Shown one piece after another: positions 14,375-21,340 of a DNA stretch of 64,000 bases. Made by a program: the position numbers and the translations under genes. The notes beneath the pieces are model-generated. The model saw only the letters and a program-made list of their open reading frames with translations. It was not told where the DNA came from and ran no database searches. This stretch comes from Kribbella sp. ALI-6-A (lineage in GTDB: Bacteria > Actinomycetota > Actinomycetes > Propionibacteriales > Kribbellaceae), in contig NZ_MTQN01000012.1 in assembly GCF_001984195.1 (NCBI RefSeq), positions 806,001-870,000 of the forward strand, in the 5' to 3' direction. Within the stretch, counting starts at the first letter, position 1; each line of letters begins with the position of its first letter.

Positions 14375-16576
14375 TTACGGGTTGCGGCGGTCGATCGCGG
14401 CGCGGATGTCCACTGCGCGGCAGCCCTTGCGGTTGACGCCGTCGCGCTTCACGTCCCGCGATGGCACGTTGAGCGCGCGAGCCTGCGCCGAGATCGCCTC
14501 GGGTGTGGTGCCGTCGTACTGCTCGGGCATCTGCTCCGCGAGCCGTCCGGCGATCGCCTCCCAGTGCGCGGCGGTGTCGGCGCCCAGCACGGTCAGGATG
14601 TCGGCCAGCACGTCGCGGGTGTCGCGCTCGATCTGCTCCCCGGCCGCCTGCCCGGTCAGGGTGCCGAGCCGCTCGCGGTGCTTGCGGGCGGCGTCGAGGA
14701 TCTTGTCCGCGTCCTTGCCGTCGGCAAGGAACGACCGCACGGTTGGCGTCTGGTCGGCCGCGCCGTACAGGTAACCGATGCCCCGGAACTTGTCCCCCAC
14801 CGGCAGCGACGACGCGTCGTAGCCTTCCTGGTAAGCGTCTCCGCCCAGCACGGCCATGGACACGTCACGATTACCGCACCGCAGCGCGTAGCGGATGGTG
14901 TGGTTGTCGCGGAACCGGTTGAACAGCCGCTGCACGTCACCCGCGCCCACACTCGACGGCTTCTGCGAGGCCGACACGAGGACCACACCGGCACTAGGGC
15001 CAATGGCAAGGATCTTGGACAGCTTGTCCGCGATCTGCTTGTTGACCTCCTGCGAGGCAGTCTCGAAGTACACCTGAAACTCCTCCATCACCAGCACCAT
15101 CACCCGAAGCTCCGGGTAGCGGCGGTCGCGCGACAACGCAGGCGTGAGCTTGCCGTCCGGGCACTCATCGACCGGCAGGGACGTGAGACGAGCGTTGACC
15201 TTGTCGATGTGGTCGAGGACTTCGTCCAGCACGGCCAGAAGGTGAGTGATCGGGTCGTCGTCCAGCGGGTTGGGCAGCTCACCGAACACCATGCGGTGCG
15301 CGACCTTGCGGAACCCGAGCCAGTCCGGAGACTTCTTGCCATCGACAACGATCAGCTTGACCCACGGGTCCAGCGCGGCGTGCAGGGCGATCAGCCGGGC
15401 AAAGAACGTCTTGCCCTTGCGGGGCTGGGCGCCGATCAGCAGCGAGAACCACATCAGCGACAGCTCAACGAGACGGTCGCGCTCGTCACGGCCGATCTTC
15501 ATCGGCTCCCAGATCGAGCGCTGCTTGCCGTCCAGCAGATCCGTGCGACCGGCCGGGACCGCCAGCGGATCCGTGTCGGCCACGAATAGCCGGTGACGGC
15601 GGCTGGAGGTGTCGTCCTCGGTCAGGAACACCTGACGCACGTGCACGTCGAGACCAGACGCGATCTTCTCCCGCGACTTCAGCACGTCGCTCCAGGACTT
15701 GCCCCAGGGCAGATCGATCGTGACCTCAGTACCGGTATCGGAGGCGTCGCGCGACATGATCGAGCCGAAGGTGACCTGCTGGTCGGTCTTGTCCGGATTG
15801 CCCAAACCCGCAGCGTAGTAGGCACGCAGAACCACGTCCGAGGTGAGTTTGCGGTACCGGGGCGCGACGACCGCAGTCCCGATCAGGGTCTGTCCGGCCG
15901 GGCGTCCGTAGTGCGCCAGCCCACCAGCCGCGATCGCGCCCGCCGCAACCAGAGCCGCACCCGGCGCCGATGCGTAGGCGATCGGAGCACCGATCAGCAG
16001 ACCGAGGTTCTGCGCGGCCAGCACGCCACCGCGCCACATCCGGGTCGCCTTGAGCTGGCGGTGGATCTTCTCCCACTCCTTCAGCTCCCCGGCATCGGCG
16101 GCCTTCTGCTCAAGGGCAAACGAGTTCGGCACCCACCACCAGTTCAACTGGTTCCGCACCAGCCGCGCGAGGCCGCGCGCGGCGAACCAGCCGAACTTGA
16201 CGCCGTACCAAGGCGCCCGGACGGCGTGGAAGGCCGTCACATGGCCCGTTCGGATCAGCGCGCGGCGGATCGTGCCGCGCAGGTTCCCCGGCCGCAGGTG
16301 CACCGGGATGATCGGCAGCCGGGCGCCCTCCTGCACCGGCAGCATGAGGCCGGGCGTGTCCACCGGCACCAGCACGTTGCCGGTAGCCGGGTCGTCGTCG
16401 GAGTCGCCGTCCAGAGCGATCTCGTACGCGGTGTCCATCGACTCCACCTCGCGCGGCGACAGCGGGACGATTTGGCCGGCCTGCTCGTCAGGCGTGCGCG
16501 AGTCGTCGTCGCGGCGGGTGCGGTGGGCGTCCAGGTCGATCGGGTCGGGCAGCTCGTTGTTCATCGGCTCGGTCAT
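14375..16576 (-). CDS. traB: TraB-like FtsK/SpoIIIE DNA translocase
   Basis: A 733-residue translocase expected to move double-stranded DNA between mycelial cells. An acidic N-terminus (1-60) precedes hydrophobic segments near residues 185-220; the motor has Walker A GAQPRKGKT (382-390) and Walker B VLVMEEF (494-500), then SASQKPSS. The C-terminal 45 residues (TPEAISAQARALNVPSRDV) look like a gamma-type winged helix that would read 8-bp recognition repeats, and GGTAGCGG repeats lie just beyond its 3' end. The ATG at 16576 overlaps the upstream stop (ATGA); the open frame continues upstream only as a shadow of the neighbour. Confidence 0.93.
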   Translation of the reverse strand: MTEPMNNELPDPIDLDAHRTRRDDDSRTPDEQAGQIVPLSPREVESMDTAYEIALDGDSDDDPATGNVLVPVDTPGLMLPVQEGARLPIIPVHLRPGNLRGTIRRALIRTGHVTAFHAVRAPWYGVKFGWFAARGLARLVRNQLNWWWVPNSFALEQKAADAGELKEWEKIHRQLKATRMWRGGVLAAQNLGLLIGAPIAYASAPGAALVAAGAIAAGGLAHYGRPAGQTLIGTAVVAPRYRKLTSDVVLRAYYAAGLGNPDKTDQQVTFGSIMSRDASDTGTEVTIDLPWGKSWSDVLKSREKIASGLDVHVRQVFLTEDDTSSRRHRLFVADTDPLAVPAGRTDLLDGKQRSIWEPMKIGRDERDRLVELSLMWFSLLIGAQPRKGKTFFARLIALHAALDPWVKLIVVDGKKSPDWLGFRKVAHRMVFGELPNPLDDDPITHLLAVLDEVLDHIDKVNARLTSLPVDECPDGKLTPALSRDRRYPELRVMVLVMEEFQVYFETASQEVNKQIADKLSKILAIGPSAGVVLVSASQKPSSVGAGDVQRLFNRFRDNHTIRYALRCGNRDVSMAVLGGDAYQEGYDASSLPVGDKFRGIGYLYGAADQTPTVRSFLADGKDADKILDAARKHRERLGTLTGQAAGEQIERDTRDVLADILTVLGADTAAHWEAIAGRLAEQMPEQYDGTTPEAISAQARALNVPSRDVKRDGVNRKGCRAVDIRAAIDRRNP

Positions 16577-17433
16577 CGGTTGCTCCCCTCGCGGGTAGTG
16601 ATCAGGTGGGCCAGCGCGGCGCCCATGCCGAGTACGGCAACGGGCAGGCAGGCAACGGCGGTGGTGATGGGCCACGGGGCCGACGTGACGCCCTGGGCCT
16701 CTAGCAGGTGGTAGGCGACCTGCCCCAGCGCTCCGAGTGCGAGTGAGGCGAGGGCGGACACCTTCGCGAAGGTGCGGGCCTTGGCCGGGACGCGGCCGGA
16801 CAGCCACACTCGCAGCGCGAACGCGGCGTAGGTCTCGACACCGATGGGTAGCGTGATCGCTGAGTTGATCGTGAAGCCGTCCGCGATCCCGGGCAGCGGA
16901 TGCACGACGCCGAACCCGGTCAGCTCACCGAGACCGACCCAGCCGGACCAGACCGCGACGAACGCTGGCAGCGCCAGCAGCAGCACCGGCCACGACCGCA
17001 CCGGGCGCACGTCGGACTCGGGCTCCGGCTCGGTCTCCGGGGTCGTCTCGGCGGCCGGGGAGATGCCCCCGCGCCACGGAAGCCGCGGGACCCACTTTCC
17101 CCAGCCCGACCGAACCAGCGGAACCGGGACTACGGGCGCCTTGACCTGCACAAACTCCTGCGAAGCGGGCTCGGGAGCCGTCTCGGTCGGCTCGGTCTCG
17201 GTCGCGGTCTCGACGGTGGCCGGGACGGAGTGAAGGTGGCTCTCCGGGCGGGTGCTGGCGTGCTCGGAGGTGAGGGCGGCGTGGACGGCCTTGGCCTTGT
17301 CCTTGCCGACCCGCAGGTGTTTCATCAGCCGGTTCTGCGACGGGATCTCGCCCAGCTCGGCAGTGAGGCTGCGTGCGGCCGGAATCAGGTCTTCCACCGG
17401 GACCGGGTACGACGTACGAAGCGGCGTACTCAT
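16573..17433 (-). CDS. SpdA-like/DUF2637-type membrane protein of the transfer operon
   Basis: A 286-residue protein. Residues 1-55 look like a small HTH-type domain (ELGEIPSQNRLMKHLRVGKDKAKAVHAAL), followed by an acidic/proline linker, and then four likely membrane segments (SWPVLLLALPAFVAVWSGWV, AITLPIGVETYAAFALRVWL, AKVSALASLALGALGQVAYH, WPITTAVACLPVAVLGMGAAL). Proteins of this layout sit directly upstream of traB in many actinomycete elements and are thought to aid spread between compartments of the recipient. It overlaps traB by 4 bases. Confidence 0.75.
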   Translation of the reverse strand: MSTPLRTSYPVPVEDLIPAARSLTAELGEIPSQNRLMKHLRVGKDKAKAVHAALTSEHASTRPESHLHSVPATVETATETEPTETAPEPASQEFVQVKAPVVPVPLVRSGWGKWVPRLPWRGGISPAAETTPETEPEPESDVRPVRSWPVLLLALPAFVAVWSGWVGLGELTGFGVVHPLPGIADGFTINSAITLPIGVETYAAFALRVWLSGRVPAKARTFAKVSALASLALGALGQVAYHLLEAQGVTSAPWPITTAVACLPVAVLGMGAALAHLITTREGSNR

Positions 17434-17678
17434 GCCACGACCTCCGCACCAGCGGTCGGGATGGCCAACTCGCGGGCGATGTCCTGCACCCGGCGCTCCG
17501 CGCGGCGGATGCGGCGGCGGTCGAAGTCGGAGACGTTCTCACCCGCGTTGTCGAACGCGATCTCGGCTTCCAACAGGTCCTGCTCGGCCGCGATCAACGG
17601 CCACTCCAGCTCGATCGCCGCCAGGTCGGCAGCGGTCGGCTCGTCGTCCCGGAGCACTGACAGGTGGATGATGTCCAT
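17430..17678 (-). CDS. DUF6284-like small protein
   Basis: An 82-residue acidic helical protein (PTAADLAAIELEWPLIAAEQDLLEAEIAF, then FDRRRIRRAERRVQDIARELA) found at the head of transfer operons in Streptomyces-type elements; function unknown. The ATG at 17678 follows an AGGAGC site. Its TGA overlaps the next ATG, so it is the first gene of a three-gene transfer operon whose promoter must lie in 17679-17850. Confidence 0.65.
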   Translation of the reverse strand: MDIIHLSVLRDDEPTAADLAAIELEWPLIAAEQDLLEAEIAFDNAGENVSDFDRRRIRRAERRVQDIARELAIPTAGAEVVA

Positions 17679-17775
17679 TGGGCATAGCTCCTGTTCGTAG
17701 TGGGACTGGTGCGGCCCTGACGCCTCGGCGGTTGCACCCGCCGGGGCGTCGCTCTTGTGAGCCGTTCCAGAACTC

Positions 17776-17811
17776 GAAGCGATACTTTGTTTCGGAACAC
17801 TGTATTGCTTC
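17776..17811. promoter_or_regulatory. 36-bp palindrome in the divergent transfer/regulator promoter
   Basis: The two 18-base halves (GAAGCGATACTTTGTTTC and GGAACACTGTATTGCTTC) match as an inverted repeat at 14 of 18 positions. It is the only region between the minus-strand transfer operon and the plus-strand regulatory genes, and is AT-rich for the element. A repressor controlling transfer (KorSA-like role) probably binds here; which protein is unknown. Confidence 0.6.
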
Positions 17812-17850
17812 AAATGCAGTTGCGCAAGCGAGGTTCGATACACTGGTTTG

Positions 17851-18087
17851 GTGACTGACCCACGTGAAGCGCTCTCGGCTGCGACCAGCAGGTATCGAGA
17901 GACCGAATCCGCCCACGAAGAGGCGCGGCATGCAGTACTGGCGGCGGCATTGACCGCGCTGCGTGCGGGAGTGAGCCCTACCGAGGTTGAGCGGCTGTCG
18001 CCGTTCACGTCGGCGTACATCCGCAGGAAGGCGCGCGCCGAGGGCGTACCCCCAGCACCTCCCGGTCCCAAGCGGGCCGGTTCCTGA
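17851..18087 (+). CDS. Small HTH-like protein of the AICE
   Basis: A 78-residue charged helical protein: an N-terminal coiled segment (ALSAATSRYRETESAHEEARHAVLAAALTALRAG) and then SPTEVERLSPFTSAYIRRKARAEG, which looks like a helix-turn-helix with a C-terminal Pro-rich tail. TACACT lies 6 bases before the GTG at 17851, so the message is probably leaderless. Its place at the divergent promoter suggests it regulates the transfer operon. No named family. Confidence 0.6.
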   Translation: MTDPREALSAATSRYRETESAHEEARHAVLAAALTALRAGVSPTEVERLSPFTSAYIRRKARAEGVPPAPPGPKRAGS

Positions 18088-18152
18088 GTGGTCGGTTCGT
18101 TCATGGCAGCAGCCTCACGGCGAAATCCGCGACCGGAGTGCACTTGGAAGGC

Positions 18153-18170
18153 TGCGCACTTTTGTGCGCA
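18153..18170. promoter_or_regulatory. 18-bp perfect dyad upstream of the Xre-TPR gene
   Basis: TGCGCAC and GTGCGCA are perfect inverted repeats around TTTT, 58 bases upstream of the Xre start. The position suits an operator for autoregulation by that protein. It could also form a hairpin, but no T-run follows. Confidence 0.5.
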
Positions 18171-18227
18171 TTACCCGGGTGGGTACGCGGTTCACTAGAG
18201 GGACCAGATCAACGAGGGGAAGTGCAG

Positions 18228-19421
18228 ATGCACATCGGTGAGCGCATCGGGGCGTACCGCAAGCGACGCGGGATGTCGCAGGACGCCCTAGCTGGCCTCG
18301 TCGGAATGTCCCGGTCGTGGCTCTCCCAGGTAGAGCGCGGAGTCCGGGGCGTAGATCGCCTATCCACCCTGAACGACCTAGCCACCGTCCTACGCATCGA
18401 CGTCGCCGACCTCATCGGCCGCGACTGGGTCCTAGCACCCGATGCCCCCGAGCAGGTGGCCGCCGTCGACGCCATCCGAAGCCAGCTCGCGAGCTATCAC
18501 CACCTGCTGGGCGAGGAGACAACTCCGTGGCCCCTCCCCCAGCTCCGGATCGGCGCCGTGCAGGTCCACCAGGCCTACCAAGCCGCGGAGTACCACCGCG
18601 CAACCGAGATGCTGCCCGCGCTGATTGAGGCGGCCGACGCGCTCGACGGTTACCAAGGCCGGGACGACCGAGAGACGCACCTTGCCCGGTGCTCGGTCTA
18701 CGTCGCAGCCGCCAAGATCCTCACGAAGGTGGGCGAACACCAGCTCGGCTGGCTGGCCGCCGACCGCGCAACCCACGCCGCAATCGCGGCCGACTCCAAG
18801 GCCGCCCAGGGCATGGCCGCCTACCAGATCGTCATTGCGCTACTGCGCAGCGAGCGAATCGACGATGCCGAGCGAGTCGCCATCCGCTCAGCCGAAGGCC
18901 TCATGCCGTTGATCGGCTCCGACAAGCCGGACACGGTCTCGCTCGCTGGATCGTTGTGGCTCATCTCGTCCGTCATCGCTGCCCGCCGTACCGACCGCGC
19001 CACAGCCTCCGAGCGCCTGAACAGCGCCGGTGACCTCGCCGACCTGCTGGGCCACGACGGAAACCACTGGTGGACCGCCTTCGGACCCACCAATGTCCAG
19101 ATCCACCGCGCCTCGGTCGCATCCGAGTTCGGCGACCCCTACGACGTACTTCGGGCCGCAACCGAGATCGATACCGGCGCCTTACCGGCGGGCCTCCAGG
19201 GCCGCCGCTCCCGCCTCCACATCGACCTCGCATGGGCACAGACACAGGCGAAGAACGACATGGAAGCGATCCTTCACCTCCAGCAAGCCGAGCGCGTGGC
19301 GCCCGAAGCCATCCGCTACCACACCATCGCCCGCGAGATCGTCCGCGAGCTCCTCCGCCGCTCCCGCAAACCCACCCCAGCCCTAACCGCCATCGCGACC
19401 CGCGCAGGAGTCCTAGATTGA
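18228..19421 (+). CDS. Xre-family regulator with TPR-like C-terminus
   Basis: A 397-residue protein. Residues 3-58 are a Cro/C1 HTH (IGERIGAYRKRRGMSQDALAGLVGMSRSWLSQVERGVRGVDRL); the rest is an array of helical hairpins of TPR type (AKILTKVGEHQLGWLAADRATHAAI, and similar later). This layout resembles peptide- or ligand-sensing regulators of actinomycetes. AGGGGA precedes the ATG at 18228. Its TGA is overlapped by the TTG start of the flavoprotein gene, a pairing that recurs in actinomycete genomes. Confidence 0.87.
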   Translation: MHIGERIGAYRKRRGMSQDALAGLVGMSRSWLSQVERGVRGVDRLSTLNDLATVLRIDVADLIGRDWVLAPDAPEQVAAVDAIRSQLASYHHLLGEETTPWPLPQLRIGAVQVHQAYQAAEYHRATEMLPALIEAADALDGYQGRDDRETHLARCSVYVAAAKILTKVGEHQLGWLAADRATHAAIAADSKAAQGMAAYQIVIALLRSERIDDAERVAIRSAEGLMPLIGSDKPDTVSLAGSLWLISSVIAARRTDRATASERLNSAGDLADLLGHDGNHWWTAFGPTNVQIHRASVASEFGDPYDVLRAATEIDTGALPAGLQGRRSRLHIDLAWAQTQAKNDMEAILHLQQAERVAPEAIRYHTIAREIVRELLRRSRKPTPALTAIATRAGVLD

Positions 19422-19966
19422 CCAGCAAGACGCTCTACATCGTCGTCTGCGGCGCCCCGCTCGCCTCCCGCGCCGGTGACGGCGTACGAGCCGCCCGCCA
19501 ACACGGCTGGGACCCCTACCTCATCCCCACCGACGCCGCTATGTCGTGGCTAGCCGACCAGGACCTAGGGGATGCCCCCGTCATCACTGGCAGCCGCAAC
19601 CCGAACCAGCTGCGGCGCACCCCACCGGCCGATGCCGTTGCCGTCGTCCCGATGACCTTCAACACCCTCAACGCCTGGGCGATCGGTAACGCCAACACCT
19701 ATCCGCTTACGACGCTCTGCGCTGCGCTTGGCTCCCGTACGCCAACTGCCGCGGTCCCGTTCGCGAAAAACGACCTGGCCGGGCACCCCGCTTGGCTAGC
19801 ATCACTCGCGGTTCTTCGCTATGCGGGCATTAGGGTCATCAACCCGCACGACGGCTCGACGACGTCGGTCGATCCGCTCGAATCCGGCACGGGAGACCAG
19901 GTAGCAACAAACTTCCGCTGGCAATGGGTTCTGAATCAACTAGAGCCACAGATCCGCTCGTCGTGA
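19418..19966 (+). CDS. Flavoprotein (PPC decarboxylase-like fold)
   Basis: A 182-residue Rossmann-like flavoprotein: KTLYIVVCGAPLASRAGDGVRAARQHGWDPYLIPT at the N-terminus, VAVVPMTFNTLNAWAIGNANTY in the middle (the conserved PxTxNT flavin contact) and a substrate-side AVPFAKNDLAGHP. Related to the phosphopantothenoylcysteine decarboxylase/lantibiotic decarboxylase family; the partner substrate is unknown. The TTG start at 19418 has GCAGGAG upstream and overlaps the regulator's TGA (TTGA), so the two are coupled. Confidence 0.8.
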   Translation: MTSKTLYIVVCGAPLASRAGDGVRAARQHGWDPYLIPTDAAMSWLADQDLGDAPVITGSRNPNQLRRTPPADAVAVVPMTFNTLNAWAIGNANTYPLTTLCAALGSRTPTAAVPFAKNDLAGHPAWLASLAVLRYAGIRVINPHDGSTTSVDPLESGTGDQVATNFRWQWVLNQLEPQIRSS

Positions 19967-19979
19967 CACACTCTGGATC

Positions 19980-21338
19980 GTGGCTTATCTCCCTACTCCA
20001 GGCGACCGCTTAGATCCGACTGAGATCACGGCCGAACATCGCTCGGCGTCCTCAGCACTCCTTGCAGAACTCTGTTCCGCAGTAACTTCCGCGGCCGATG
20101 GCAAAGCAGACCGCCATCTGCACGTTCGCGTGGGACATTACGAGCAGCCGGGCTTCTTAAACCCCAAACTCTACGGATTTTGGCTGTTACCTGTTAGATC
20201 TGGCGAGGCCGAACGGCATGTCATCCCAGGCTTGGACAGACTGGGGATGGACTGGGCAATCGAGCAAATGGCTGACTGGACCACACCCGAAGCGCTCGAC
20301 TCGATACTCAACGGGACCGGGGTGGCAGTTCAGTCACCCAATGACAGCTCCGAGGGCACGCCGTCAGTTTGGGCCTGCGTCATAAATTCGGCGATAGAAA
20401 CACAAATTGAGTCCACTTTGACGGCCCTCGCTATGTTACTGGCACGTCAATCTCTCGTCCAAGATATGACCGCCGAACAGAAAGTCGCTTCCATTCCAGA
20501 GGTAGCGGCGCGCGTGGACGAAGAAACCACGCGACTCACTAGCGAGGAAATTCGAAATAACGGTTGGCAAAGCGCATGCCGTGCGATTCGCTCGCGCGCC
20601 GCAGCCAGTGGCTTCGCATTACACGTGGAGTATCGAAGTCCGTTGCTCGACGCTGAGCAAGTTCGCTCGCGGATGCCTCTTACGCGACACGTATATAACG
20701 CAAGTCCTATCGCAAGCACCGCAATCGACAAGATTGTAAGCGTCCTCACGCAAGGCTGGACCATTGTTGGACCCGGCCCTGAGCAGATCTTGCAGAAGAC
20801 TCGCGATATGCTGGAACTCAGTGGAATACCCGCCTTGACGGCTCACGCCGTCCGAGACGGATTCGTTTGCGGGATGGGGGTCCTGTCATTGGAGTCGGTC
20901 CCCATCAAGAATCCTTGGCTGATTCGCCCCGAGGAAATATTGGAGCTTACCTCGGACTACGTCATAGTGGAACGCGAGCACGGTCGCGATCAAATCAGCC
21001 CGATTCTCCCAATGAAGGGCGGCATACAAATCGGCTCCACACTTGGCCTTAGCATCCTCGAACCATTAGTGATCACTACGGCCACTCGGGAAACATTCCT
21101 GCACACATTACTGTCGGCGAAAGTGATGCAGAACACCCCGGGCGCACGTGCGCAGGTTGGAGACTGGCCAGAGAGGTCACATGCTCTGGCTGAGCGACAA
21201 TTAACAGCTTTGGCGAAGACGTTCGAAGAAACCTTCAATCCAGCAGCGCTACGAATGCCAGCGCCGAAGTCTGCGCTATATTCTCCGGGGATGGAGCTTA
21301 TGCGTCCCGCTGTCGCCAGTATTTCAATCGGGGGATAG
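19980..21338 (+). CDS. AICE cargo protein A, unknown; portal-like middle segment
   Basis: A 452-residue soluble protein that I cannot place in a family. Residues 236-330 (RHVYNASPIASTAIDKIVS, GWTIVG, HAVRDGFVCGMGVLSLE) followed by STLGLSILEPLV (353-364) resemble the order of motifs in phage portal proteins (exit-strand, 'new-residue DGF-x-G-x-G' and 'GLSxLEP' segments). This is my reading of pattern, not a database match. The N-terminal 130 residues have no portal likeness. GC is visibly below the flanks and rare codons such as TTA, ATA and AGA are common, a sign of separate origin. It starts 14 bases after the flavoprotein and 2 bases separate it from cargo B. Confidence 0.6.
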   Translation: MAYLPTPGDRLDPTEITAEHRSASSALLAELCSAVTSAADGKADRHLHVRVGHYEQPGFLNPKLYGFWLLPVRSGEAERHVIPGLDRLGMDWAIEQMADWTTPEALDSILNGTGVAVQSPNDSSEGTPSVWACVINSAIETQIESTLTALAMLLARQSLVQDMTAEQKVASIPEVAARVDEETTRLTSEEIRNNGWQSACRAIRSRAAASGFALHVEYRSPLLDAEQVRSRMPLTRHVYNASPIASTAIDKIVSVLTQGWTIVGPGPEQILQKTRDMLELSGIPALTAHAVRDGFVCGMGVLSLESVPIKNPWLIRPEEILELTSDYVIVEREHGRDQISPILPMKGGIQIGSTLGLSILEPLVITTATRETFLHTLLSAKVMQNTPGARAQVGDWPERSHALAERQLTALAKTFEETFNPAALRMPAPKSALYSPGMELMRPAVASISIGG

Positions 21339-21340
21339 GG

